Below the pieces are notes generated by a model. That model did no database searches. It was not told the origin of the DNA and saw only the letters and a list, made by a program, of their open reading frames with translations. The position numbers were made by a program, and so were the translations under genes. From assembly GCA_029582155.1 (NCBI GenBank), contig CM055905.1, positions 2,655,920 to 2,719,919 on the forward strand: a stretch of DNA of 64,000 bases, in the 5' to 3' direction. Shown piece by piece: positions 13,601-23,115 of the stretch. Positions within the stretch are counted from its first letter, which is position 1; the number at the start of each line of letters is the position of its first letter. This stretch comes from Panopea generosa (lineage: Eukaryota; Mollusca; Bivalvia; Adapedonta; Hiatellidae).

Positions 13601-16600
13601 TACTTTTCTACTTGTAACCATACATAATCTTACTTTTCTACTTGTAACCATAGATAATCTTACTTTTCTACTTGAAACCTTACATAATCTTACTTTTCTA
13701 CTTGTAACCTTACATTATCTTACTTTTCTACTTGTAACCATGCATAATCTTACTTTTTTACTTGTAACCTTACATTATCTTACTTTTCTACTTGTAACCA
13801 TAGATAATCTTACTTTTCTACTTGTAACCATACATAATCTTACTTTTCTACTTGTAACCATGCATAATCTTACTTTTCTACTTGTAACCTTACATTATCT
13901 TACTTTTCTACTTGTAACCATACATAATCTTACTTTTCTACTTGTAACCATACATAATCTTACTTTTCTACTTGTAACCTTACATAATCTTACTTTTCCA
14001 CTTGTAACCTTACATAATCTTACTTTTCTACTTGTAACCTTACATAATCTTACTTTTCTACTTGTAACCTCATAATCTTACTTTTCTACTTGTAACCATA
14101 TATAATCTTACTTTTCTACTTGTAACCTTACATAATCTTACTTTTCCACTTGTAACCTTACATTATCTTACTTTTCTACTTGTAACCATACATAATCTTA
14201 CTTTTCTACTTGTAACCTTACATTATCTTACTTTTCTACTTGTAACCATACATAATCTTACTTTTCTACTTGTAACCTTACATAATCTTACTTTTCTACT
14301 TGTAACCTTACATTATCTTACTTTTCTACTTGTAACCTTACATTATCTTACTTTTCTACTTGTAACCATACATAATCTTACTTTTCTACTTGTAACCTTA
14401 CATAATCTTACTTTTCCACTTGTAACCTTACATTATCTTACTTTTCTACTTGTAACCATACATAATCTTACTTTTCTACTTGTAACCATATATAATCTTA
14501 CTTTTCTACTTGTAACCTTACATTATCTTACTTTTCTACTTGTAACCATACATAATCTTACTTTTCTACTTGTAACCATACATAATCTTACTTTTCTACT
14601 TGTAACCATACATAATCTTACTTTTCTACTTGTAACCTTACATAATCTTACTTTTCTACTTGTAACCATACATAATCTTACTTTTCTACTTGTAACCATA
14701 CATTATCTTACTTTTCTACTTGTAACCATACATAATCTTACTTTTCTACTTGTAACCATGCATAATCTTACTTTTCTACTTGTAACCTTACATTATCTTA
14801 CTTTTCTACTTGTAACCATACATAATCTTACTTTTCTACTTGTAACCATACATAATCTTACTTTTCTACTTGTAACCATACATAATCTTACTTTTCCACT
14901 TGTAACCATACATAATCTTACTTTTCCACTTGTAACCTTACATTATCTTACTTTTCTACTTGTAACCATAGATAATCTTACTTTTCTACTTGTAACCTTA
15001 CATTATCTTACTTTTCTACTTGTAACCTTACATAATCTTACTTTTCTACTTGTTACCTTACATTATCTTACTTTTCTACTTGTAACCATACATAATCTTA
15101 CTTTTCTACTTGTAACCATGCATAATCTTACTTTTCTACTTGTAACCTTACATTATCTTACTTTTCTACTTGTAACCATACATAATCTTACTTTTCTACT
15201 TGTAACCATACATAATCTTACTTTTCTACTTGTAACCATGCATAATCTTACTTTTCTACTTGTAACCATGCATAATCTTACTTTTCTGCTTGTAACCTTG
15301 CATTATCTTACTTTTCTACTTGAAACCATACATAATCTTACTTTTCTACTTGAAACCATACATAATCTTACTTTTCTACTTGTAACCATGCATAATCTTA
15401 CTTTTCTACTTGTAACCTTGCATAATCTTATTTTTCTACTTGTAACCATGCATAATCTTACTTTTCCACTTGTAACCATACATGATCTTACTTTTCCACT
15501 TGTAACCTTACATAATCTTACTTTTCCACTTGTAACCTTACATTATCTTACTTTTCTACTTGTAACCTTACATAATCTTACTTTTCTACTTGTAACCATG
15601 CATAATCTTACTTTTCTACTTGTAACCTTACATTATCTTACTTTTCTACTTGTAACCATACATAATCTTACTTTTCTACTTGTAACCATGCATAATCTTA
15701 CTTTTCTACTTGTAACCATGCATAATCTTACTTTTCTACTTGTAACCTTGCATTATCTTACTTTTCTACTTGAAACCATACATAATCTTACTTTTCTACT
15801 TGAAACCATACATAATCTTACTTTTCTACTTGTAACCATATATAATCTTACTTTTCTACTTGAAACATACATAATCTTACTTTTCTACTTATAACCATAC
15901 ATAATCTTACTTTTCTACTTGTAACCATAGATAATCTTACTTTTCTACTTGTAACCATACATAATCTTACTTTTCTATTTGTAACCATACATAATCTTAC
16001 TTTTCTACTTGTAACCTCATAATCTTACTTTTCTACTTGTAACCATACATAATCTTACTTTTCTACTTGTAACCATGCATAATCTTACTTTTCTACTTGT
16101 AACCATGCATAATCTTACTTTTCTACTTGTAACCATGCATAATATTACTTTTCTACTTGTAACCATAGATAATCTTACTTTTCTACTTGAAACCATACAT
16201 AATCTTACTTTTCTACTTGTAACCATACATAATCTTACTTTTCTACTTGTAACCATGCATAATCTTACTTTTCTACTTGTAACCATGCATAATCTTACTT
16301 TTCTACTTGTAACCTTACATTATCTTACTTTTCTACTTGAAACCATACATAATCTTACTTTTCTACTTGTAACCATACATAATCTTACTTTTCCACTTGT
16401 AACCATACATAATCTTACTTTTCCACTTGTAACCTTACATTATCTTACTTTTCTACTTGTAACCATACATAATCTTACTTTTCTACTTGTAACCATACAT
16501 AATCTTACTTTTCCACTTGTAACCATACATAATCTTACTTTTCCACTTGTAACCTTACATTATCTTACTTTTCTACTTGTAACCATACATAATCTTACTT

Positions 16601-18442
16601 TTCTACTTGTAACCTTACATTATCTTACTTTTCTACTTGTAACCATATATAATCTTACTTTTCTACTTGTAACCATGCATAATCTTACTTTTCTACTTGT
16701 AACCTTACATTATCTTACTTTTCTACTTGTAACCATACATAATCTTACTTTTCTACTTGTAACCATACATAATCTTACTTTTCTACTTGTAACCATATAT
16801 AATCTTACTTTTCTACTTGTAACCATACATAATCTTACTTTTCTACTTGTAACCATGCATAATCTTACTTTTCTACTTGTAACCATGCATAATCTTACTT
16901 TTCTACTTGTAACCTTACATTATCTTACTTTTCTACTTGTAACCATACATTATCTTACTTTTCTACTTGTAACCATGCATAATCTTACTTTTCTACTTGT
17001 AACCTTACATAATCTTACATTTCTACTTGTAACCTTGCATAATCTTACTTTTCTACTTGTAACCTTACATAATCTTACTTTTCTACTTGTAACCTTACAT
17101 AATCTTACTTTTCTACTTGTAACCATGCATAATCTTACTTTTCTACTTGTAACCATACATAATCTTACTTTTCTACTTGTAACCATACATTATCTTACTT
17201 TTCTACTTGTAACCTTACATTATCTTACTTTTCTACTTGTAACCATACATTATCTTACTTTTCTACTTGTAACCTTACATAATCTTACTTTTCTACTTGT
17301 AAACCATACATAATCTTACTTTTCTACTTGTAACCATGCATAATCTTACTTTTCTACTTGTAAACCATACATAATCTTACTTTTCTACTTGTAAACCATG
17401 TGTAATCTTACCTTTCCACCATCGTTGCAATAACAATTGCGACGATTCCCTTAGAAGCTGAGTATGCCATGGTCATAGTGTCTTCCCTCCAGGGTCGCTG
17501 TGCCTCCACGTCCGCGTACCCTCCCCACATGTCGAACACACATTCTCCTTTGTGGAACACAGAGAACGCTCCTCCGCGTTCCTTGCCAATTTTAAGGTTC
17601 TCTCTGGAATATGTTACAGCAGAAGAAAATAGAAATTCTGAATGGGATTTACAATACATGATATGTTGTGCAGCATTTACTTCAAATTTATGAACGAACT
17701 TTGAAATAATGAATGAAATAGGATCGTGATATACGGAGGAGGACAACGGAATAGCATTTTCTTAAGTATTAAGCAAGCATGGAATTCAGTTGTAGTGGTG
17801 CAATCTTGAGTGGAAACGCCGTCCTTCTGCAAACACATGACTGTGACTGTCTAACTTTTGAGTTTAAATTGATAGACTTTCGAATACAACACCTCAGTGA
17901 TGAGAAATTTATCTTGAGACAGTTCCTTAAAGAGCTCGAGGACAAACATCAAGGATCTCAAAACTGTACTCGAATCCGCGACCTCAGCGGTGAGTGGAAA
18001 GCGGTCATTAGGCTACAACGCCTTTAACCGCTTGGCCACAGAGGACACATAAAAACATATATGAGCATACAATGGCCAATAGATGATTTGTAAAATAAGC
18101 ACAAATGGCTCCTTCGATTTCATTAAACGTTTGCCAGTGTCTATACAAACATAACCGTTGTCCTTAATGGCTCTCCACTGAGATTATTAGCGTCATACGA
18201 TCGATAATTACTTACTGACTATGCCAACCGCACATTGTGTAAGTGTATTAGTTGAATGCGTGTATAATATGCTATTTATATATCAGACTGTATTATATAA
18301 TAATATGATAAAACTTTAAATGAGACCGGTCATGTATGCAGCTTAATGATTGCACAAGAGCCGGTTTAGGTTGGGTCTGGTTGGGTCTGGTTGGGGTGAA
18401 GCATATACCTTGCTCCAGAACTGCCAGTACATATTTTTCTTT

Positions 18443-18487
<45 letters not shown>

Positions 18488-20173
18488 ATTTGAGATACCC
18501 CCCCCCCCCCCCACACACACACACACAACAACTGAAACGCTCAAGACACCATGCCTTTGACATTAATGGATCCATGTATACTGACTCATACACGAATGTA
18601 TCCATGTATACTCACTCATACACGAATGTATCCATGTATACTGACTCATACACGAATGTATCCATGTATACTGACTCATACACGAATGTGTCCAGGTATA
18701 CTGACTCATACACCAATGGATCCATGTATAGTGTTTCATACACGAATGTGTCCAGGTATACTGACTCATACACCAATGGATCCATGTATACTTAATCATA
18801 CACGAATGTGTCCATGTATACTGACTCATACACAAATGGATCCATGTATAGTGATTCATACACGAATGTGTCCAGGTATACTGACTCATACACTAATGGA
18901 TCCATGTATACTTAATCATACACGAATGGATCCATGTATACCGACTCATACACGAATGTGGTCAGGTATACTGACTCATACACCAATGGATCCATGTATA
19001 GTGATTCATACACGAAATTAGTCCAGGTATACTGACTCATACACGAATGGATCCATGTATACTTACTCATACACGAATGTGTCCAGGTATACTGACTCAT
19101 ACACCAATGGATCCATGTATACTGACTCTTACACGAATGTGTCCAGGTATACTGACTCATACACCAATGGATCCATGTATACTGACTCTTACACGAATGT
19201 GTCCAGGTATACTGACTCATACACCAATGGATCCATGTATACTTAATCATACACGAATGTGTCCATGTATACTGACTCATACACAAATGGATCCATGTAT
19301 AGTGATTCATACACGAATGAGTCCAGGTATACTGACTCATACACCAATGGATCCATGTATACTGACTCATACACGAATGTGTCCAGGTATACTGACTCAT
19401 ACACGAATGGATCCAGGTATACCGACTCATACACGAATGTGTCCAGGTATACTGACTCATACACCAATGGATCCATGTATACCGACTCATACACGAATGT
19501 GTCCAGGTATACTGACTCATACACGAATGTGTCCATGTATACTGACTCATACACCAATGGATCCAGGTATACTGACTCATACACCAATGGATCCATGTAT
19601 ACACTGACGGTTGAACTAACGGACTTGTGAAATACATGAATGATTGTATGCATATTGACTTATACGCGAATGATTACATGAATATATTGACAGATGAATC
19701 AAGAACTTGTTAAATACATGCATGTTGCATCCATATTGACTGATACGGTTTCATGTGTAAGTATTGACTTATGGAATTGTGACATACACGAATGGTTGCA
19801 TGCATACTGGAAGATACACGAATGGTTTTATTTATATACATGAATATATTGACAGATGAACTTGTGAAATACATGCATGTTTCAGCCATATTGACTGATA
19901 CGCGAATGGTTGTATAATGATAGAAGAACGAATGGTTTCATGTATATTCATTAACTCTTGAACTTACCAATGGTTACATGTATACTTATTGATGAGCAGA
20001 GAAAAGGAAAAGATAACACAGTTAATTTACCTGAATTTGTCAGCGACTGGTTTGAAAGCCGGGTGATAATATCCATCTAAAACTATCGGTAAATCCACAT
20101 CAAACAAACTCTGTAAGTATGAATAAGTAACCAAGATCAAAACCACAAACAAACTTATTTTTATAAATCCCAT
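1502..20173 (-). CDS. Serine beta-lactamase-like protein (S12/PF00144, LACTB-like), 3'-partial, five exons
   Basis: Five exons join in frame: 20031-20173, 17412-17603, 6518-6617, 4531-4636 and 1502-1624 (143+192+100+106+123 nt, 221 codons plus one base). All introns are GT-AG, with phases 2, 2, 0, 1 and 1. The product starts with a hydrophobic signal or anchor segment (MGFIKISLFVVLILVTYSYL), then a 'LDGYYHPAF' block, a GGAFSVFHKG strand, the 'WGGYADVEAQRPW' block and the nucleophile motif S96-A-S-K99. 'VTVGMLLSHQAGL'-type sequence crosses the exon 3/4 junction (here ITVGMLLSHQ|AGL). Y186-H-A sits 90 residues after S96, where the family has its second catalytic Tyr; the usual third residue Asn is Ala. 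The C-terminal KTG/HxG region and stop are missing and must lie left of the window. Function is probably peptidase- or esterase-like at a membrane or secreted; the substrate is unknown. Metazoan copies of this family are normal, so recent transfer is not implied. Confidence 0.93.
2408..2660 (+). repeat. tRNA-Leu-like SINE, family B, with duplicated head
   Basis: The A-box-like TGGCCGAGTGGTCCAAG is followed by a long variable-arm-like segment ending CCTCTCACCACTGA. The head occurs twice (near 2413 and near 2502) before a single body 'gtttgtaccgaaaacttcatg ... ggtggttctaccc'. The body is also recognisable at 46140-46320. It lies in intron 4 of the beta-lactamase-like gene. Confidence 0.6.
2739..3518 (+). 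mobile_element. Internally deleted mariner/Tc1-type transposon
   Basis: Imperfect terminal inverted repeats of about 28 bp bound a 780-bp element: the left end reads CAAGGTATGTCCAAAAAGTA and the right end, reverse-complemented, CGAGGTACCTCCCAAAAGTA; both continue ATAGGAC. A TA lies just left of the element, but the right flank is not a clean TA. The interior holds only the N-terminal part of a mariner-like transposase. It sits in intron 4 of the beta-lactamase-like gene, opposite to its transcription. Confidence 0.75.
3126..3464 (+). pseudogene. Mariner-like transposase fragment
   Basis: The reading frame from ATG 3126 (inside a longer open frame from 3078) gives about 112 residues. It shows the N-terminal mariner helix-turn-helix pattern: 'EIWSVVKSCVGCNMTPQDTL' and 'YWWYKRVSNGETKVTDHQRS'-like sequence with RSGRLK. 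After 'GRLK' it leaves the family and runs directly into element 3' sequence, so the catalytic DDD/E domain is deleted. It cannot encode an active transposase. Confidence 0.75.
4531..4636 (-). CDS. Beta-lactamase-like gene, exon 4
   Basis: The acceptor CCTACAG is followed by GCAGGTCTTATCC and the donor is CCAGCCG|GTAAGAG. The exon encodes A146-GLILLDELVKLRDIKDDP through 'AAQETLWPA' and one base of G181. Phase is 0 in and 1 out. Its acceptor and first bases are the parent of the 121-bp tandem repeat just upstream in transcript order. Confidence 0.92.
4703..5396 (-). repeat. 121-bp tandem repeat built from the exon 4 acceptor and part of exon 4 (six extra copies)
   Basis: Each unit holds, on the minus strand, the intron end '...TGTCCTGTCCTACAG', then GCAGGTCTTATCCT, a deletion of the middle of exon 4, then GATCCAGAAAAGGTG. 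Copies of the acceptor junction fall at 4756, 4877, 4984, 5105, 5226 and 5347; spacing is 121 bp except one 107-bp interval. The authentic junction is at 4636, 120 bp away. All copies precede the real exon in the transcript. Confidence 0.93.
5400..6270. other. Intron 3, no further gene seen
   Basis: AT-rich intronic sequence of the beta-lactamase-like gene. I see no exon, RNA gene or clear repeat here apart from the flanking arrays. Confidence 0.5.
6272..6475 (+). repeat. tRNA-derived SINE, family A (best copy)
   Basis: The tRNA-like head GTGGTAGCCAAGTGGATAGC acts as A box and TTACGGGTTCAATCC as B box. The body 'aacaacattgagtgctggttctacc' and the tail 'gagctaaaatacattaata' follow. It is inserted in intron 3, antisense to the gene and about 40 bp upstream of the exon 3 donor. 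Confidence 0.75.
6518..6617 (-). CDS. Beta-lactamase-like gene, exon 3
   Basis: The acceptor is TTGTTTTAG|GGGC and the donor CACCAG|GTAAATA. The exon encodes R112 (split) then GLLDYNRPVADYWPEFGQ through 'ITVGMLLSHQ', the region between the SxxK motif and the AGL block in this family. Exactly 33 codons follow the split Arg. Confidence 0.93.
7480..8606. mobile_element. Interspersed non-autonomous element with GGTCACCTGA / TCAGGTGACC ends
   Basis: Starts 'aacaagaggcctgtaggcc' with GGTCACCTGA near 7505 and ends with the inverse TCAGGTGACC near 8591. Inside, a block 'ttgactgttttggccccgcc ... accatgaaattcaca' recurs three times (about 7615, 8060, 8380). No transposase frame is present. This style of element is widespread in molluscs; the family name is unknown to me. 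Confidence 0.55.
8930..13075. repeat. Intron 2 minisatellite, distal part, mainly 31-bp units
   Basis: Head-to-tail copies of a 31-bp unit typified by CTACTTGTGAACCATACATC followed by ATCCTCCTTTT. The left edge (8930-9290) is degenerate. A block at about 10.44-11.83 kb is duplicated at about 11.83-13.1 kb: the rare variant GAACACTATATAATCCCTCT is at 11477 and 12741. Most units here have CATCCTCC where the proximal array has AATCTTAC. The array lies inside intron 2 of the beta-lactamase-like gene. Confidence 0.95.
13076..17410. repeat. Intron 2 minisatellite, proximal part, 30-bp units (about 145 copies)
   Basis: Highly homogeneous 30-bp units, TAATCTTACTTTTCTACTTG then TAACCATACA, ending exactly at the exon 2 donor of the minus-strand gene. 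On the transcribed strand each unit reads GAAAAGTAAGATTA, against GAAAGGTAAGATTA at the real junction. Because 30 is divisible by 3, the array creates open frames up to about 410 codons on the plus strand; these are repeat artefacts, not genes. Confidence 0.96.
17412..17603 (-). CDS. Beta-lactamase-like gene, exon 2 (SxxK nucleophile)
   Basis: The acceptor is ATATTCCAG before 17603 and the donor is GTGGAAAG|GTAAGATT at 17411. The exon encodes residues R48 to E111 plus two bases, with GKERGGAFSVFHKGECVF, the WGGYAD block and S96-ASK99-G. The SxxK Ser is the acylated nucleophile in this family. The donor directly abuts the 8.5-kb satellite. Confidence 0.95.
17945..18050 (-). repeat. tRNA-Leu/Ser-like SINE head, family B
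   Basis: The reverse complement reads TGGCCAAGCGGTTAAAGGCG as A box, a variable-arm-like 'CACTCACCGCTGAGG', then B box GCGGATTCGAGTAC. No perfect acceptor stem is seen, so a SINE or pseudo-tRNA is preferred over a functional tRNA. It lies in intron 1. Confidence 0.6.
18447..18526. repeat. Simple repeats (TG)n, poly-C, (AC)n
   Basis: A (TG)n tract of about 37 bp is followed by 'aatatttgagatac', a run of about 14 C, and (AC)n. It is in intron 1, next to the 30-bp array. Confidence 0.95.
18565..19605. repeat. Intron 1 minisatellite, 30-bp unit with 60-bp alternation
   Basis: About 34 copies of TCCATGTATACTGACTCATA followed by CACGAATGTG. Two variants tend to alternate ('tccaggtata...caccaatgga' and 'tccatgtata...cacgaatgtg'), giving a partial 60-bp higher-order period. 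Decayed relatives (atgcatattgacttatacgcgaatg) continue to about 20000. Open frames on both strands are by-products of the 30-bp period. Confidence 0.95.
20031..20173 (-). CDS. Beta-lactamase-like gene, exon 1 (start and signal/anchor)
   Basis: ATG at 20173-20171 opens a frame of 47 codons plus two bases and ends at AAATTCAG|GTAAATT. The first 20 residues are hydrophobic after MGFIK, typical of a signal peptide or type II anchor. 'DLPIVLDGYYHPAFKPVADK' then leads into exon 2 with a split Arg codon. This start is chosen because the hydrophobic segment follows at once and no upstream in-frame exon is seen. Confidence 0.9.
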
Positions 20174-20270
20174 GTTTACAGCTAACGGTTATAAAGTCAA
20201 AATTATTTCAAATGTATTGTGCAAAACTATTTATCATAGATAAATCAGCACGTTCGTCGGTTTCGAACCG

Positions 20271-20280
20271 TTTATAATTT
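20271..20280 (-). promoter_or_regulatory. Possible TATA-like element of the beta-lactamase-like gene
   Basis: The reverse complement reads AAATTATAAA about 100 bp upstream of the start codon. In DNA this AT-rich such a match is weak evidence. A 28-bp tandem array begins about 170 bp further upstream. Confidence 0.25.
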
Positions 20281-20439
20281 TTCTATTGAAGAACTCAAAT
20301 TGTGTAAAACAGCTTGTTGCAATGGGTATAAAAATGACACAGATTATGTGACGTCTTATCGGGGCCCGAAATGGGTCACTATGAAATATATATTTGAGTG
20401 TATCACAATTTCTATATATTGTTGAGTTAGCGTTTATTA

Positions 20440-21600
20440 TTCAAACGGTATAAATGGCACATTTATCATTCATATTCAAACGATGCACACGGTACATTTA
20501 TATTTAAACGGTATACACGGTACATTTATATTCAAACAGTAAAAACTGTATATTTATATTTAAACGGTATACACGGTCCATTTATATTTAAACGGTATTC
20601 ACGGTACATTTATATTCAAACAGTAAAACTGTATATTTATATTTAAACGGTATACACGGTACATTTATATTCAAACGGTATACACGGTACATTTATATTC
20701 AAACGGTATATTTATATTTTAACGGTATAAACGGTACATTTATATTTAAACGGTATACACGGTACATTTATATTCAAACGGTATATTTATATTTAAACGG
20801 TATTCACGGTACATTTATATTGTAAACGGTATACACGGTACATTTATATTTAAACGGTATACACGGTATATTAATATTCAAACGGTATATTTATATTTAA
20901 ACGGTATTCACGGTACATTTATATTCAAACGGTATACACGGTACATTTATATTCAAACGGTATACATGGTACATTAATATTCAAACGGTATATTTATATT
21001 CAAACGGTATATACGGTACGTTTATATTTAAACGGTATACACGGTACATTCATACTCAAACGGTATACACGATACATTTATATTCAAACGGTATATTTAT
21101 ATTCAAACGGTATACACGGTACATTTATATTTAAACGGTATACACGGTACATTTATATTCAAACTGTATATTTATATTAAAACGGTATATACGGTACATT
21201 TATATTTAAACGGTATACACGGTACATTTATATTCAAACTGTATATTTTTATTCAAACGGTATATACGGTACATTTATATTCAAACGGTATACACGGTAC
21301 ATTTATATTTAAACGGTATACACGGTACATTTATATTCAAACTGTATATTTATATTCAAACGGTATATACGGTACATTTATATTCAAACGGTATACACGA
21401 TACATTTATATTCAAACGGTATACACGGTACATTTATATTCAAACATTATAAATGGTACATTAATCATTTATATTCAAACTGTATACGAGATATTTTATA
21501 TTCTTATATTCAAACTGTATATATGGTACATTTATATTCAAACTGTATACATGGTATATTTATATTCAAATGGTATGCACAGAACATTTATATTCAGTGA
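20440..21600. repeat. 28-bp tandem repeat upstream of the beta-lactamase-like gene
   Basis: About 40 copies of TTTATATTCAAACGGTATAC followed by ACGGTACA, with frequent shortened units lacking 'acacggtaca'. The array lies 5' of exon 1 and could overlap the promoter-proximal region. Units have short inverted symmetry (GTATAC, GGTAC). Confidence 0.93.
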
Positions 21601-21604
21601 GAGA

Positions 21605-22180
21605 ATACTGAACAGCAAAATAGTTATAAAATATATCTGAAATAATAAATGTATTTATAAGACATTTTGTCTAAGAAATTCTGTATGCATTCGTTTTAAT
21701 GTGCGACAAACATATATTATATGTCTTCAACATTTATCGCCAGATCTATAATCTATTGTGCAATACCCCAGCAGGTATACAAGTGTACGTTATTTAATAC
21801 CAAACACGTGTTAAACAGTCATTTATTTAAGTACAATGTAATAAACCTGTCCGTTGTGTAAATTAGTGGACTGCATGAACCGCGCCATGGAGTGAGGGTC
21901 AACTAAGGGACTGACAAAGTAGATATTGAATGTTGCAACATGCAGTAAGGTGCATAATAGCCGCCGTTATTGTGATGATACTCCCTAAGCCGGTTTCTTG
22001 TGGAATAAACATGTTTCCAAAGACTTGTGGTTGATTGTGGTATCTGATGCCATTCCCTTTGCAGATGGGGTTAAAGTACCGCCAACGTGATTTGTGTTTG
22101 AATGTGTCGGACAACAGCATGACCCAATATATCACACGTGTGTTCAATCCACGACGAGCAGTATCGTGCTCTACCGCGAT
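21605..22180. other. Non-coding stretch, nothing supported
   Basis: AT-rich sequence without an exon, RNA gene or clear repeat that I can support. Confidence 0.4.
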
Positions 22181-22186
22181 CCCAAG

Positions 22187-22300
22187 ACTACACGTCAAGT
22201 CGATAGAGCACGAGTCTTCTAGTTCCGGGGTTGCGGGTCCTACTCCCGGAGCTGGCCATCTAAAAAACGAAAAGTTGTTTTGATGGAACATTAAACGGAG
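22187..22300 (+). repeat. tRNA-like SINE fragment
   Basis: An A-box-like AAGTCGATAGAGCACGAG is followed 30 bp later by GGGTTGCGGGTCCTACTCCC, a degenerate B box. Spacing fits a tRNA head, but the acceptor stem does not pair, so a SINE relic is the likeliest reading. Confidence 0.4.
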
Positions 22301-22514
22301 GACCGGTGTGACGGTGCTATACACTGAGCACGCTAAAGAATCAGAAGAAACTCACGATGGGTTTCTATATGTATCCTGCACTATCCCCACAAACCTAAAA
22401 AAACTAACACTTTTCTGGAGACATCGCCCATATGGGAAACTGGTGGTGACATTAAATAATGTACAATAATATACGCCAAGTCTGTTGACATAGCGGACCA
22501 ATATGTTCAACGTC

Positions 22515-22705
22515 ATAGTAGAACTTCCGCGATGGCTCGAACCAGACGAGGCTGGACAAAATAGTTCGAAATAATGGTTGTTCGAGTCAAGTATTGTTCA
22601 ACATCATACCATACATGTAAGAACATTGAAATAGCAATCGGTCGGATCAGAGCTATATGTGGTCTTCCAGTCATCCCTGTTTTCGAGCCAAAGAAGTTCT
22701 GTTGT
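22515..22705 (+). repeat. Dispersed repeat, copy 1 (possible MITE)
   Basis: Shares an ordered set of blocks with 37440-37625: 'gtagaacttc..cgatggctcgaac', AAAATAGTTCGAAA, 'ggttgttcga..caagta', 'gtggtcttccag' and 'aagttct'. The two copies are about 15 kb apart in the same orientation. The GAACTTCGATGGCTCGAAC start resembles ends of pogo/Tigger-type MITEs, which is only a suggestion. Confidence 0.6.
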
Positions 22706-22839
22706 ATTTTACTATAGCAACTCTGGCACAATGCGCAAGTATGGTAGATAACGGTAAAATGATGTTTTGTGAACCAGATCAAGGCTATTGACTGGAAATT
22801 TGCTTAAGATAATTACTGTTTTTCTTGGATAAATTCAGT

Positions 22840-23060
22840 CTGCTTGAGTACGCACATTTCCCTTGGTGTCCCGAAATTACATCTTTTGTCAGTATGTCCA
22901 TTGGGCATTTAGCAAAACAGTATTGTTTCCAAATATTGTTGATGTAAAACATTGTAATCTTGATATTATTGGTTTTAAGTGTATTATTCAAAGGGCCCCA
23001 TTGAAAATAAGATTTATATTGTATATAAAACTTAATGAGTTTACCCTCTCTAAATAAATA

Positions 23061-23114
<54 letters not shown>

Positions 23115-23115
23115 G
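22840..23115 (+). mobile_element. 3' end of a non-LTR retrotransposon with (ATT)n tail
   Basis: A 3'-UTR-like segment 'caaagggccccattgaaaat' leads to TACCCTCTCTAAATAAATAC and then about 20 ATT units. A terminal simple repeat directly after such a block is the usual mark of CR1/L2-like LINE ends. No reverse-transcriptase frame is attached. Confidence 0.55.

Noticed and set aside
13170-17313. Open frames of 300-412 codons encoding a decapeptide-like HNLTFLLVTM repeat
   Set aside because: They exist because the 30-bp satellite unit is a multiple of three without stops. They occur on both strands, lie inside intron 2 of a minus-strand gene, and have no codon bias or splice support.
18551-19637. 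Open frames of 100-241 codons in the 30-bp intron 1 array
   Set aside because: The same artefact; frames on both strands, located in an intron.
1502-20173. Recent bacterial transfer of an antibiotic-resistance beta-lactamase
   Set aside because: The family is widespread in animals, the gene has at least five introns, and it has a metazoan-style signal/anchor segment. The match is to the LACTB-like group, not to resistance enzymes.
21899-22324. 141-codon minus-strand open frame
   Set aside because: It runs antisense through a tRNA-like SINE relic. Composition is mixed and no donor/acceptor pair makes sense of it.
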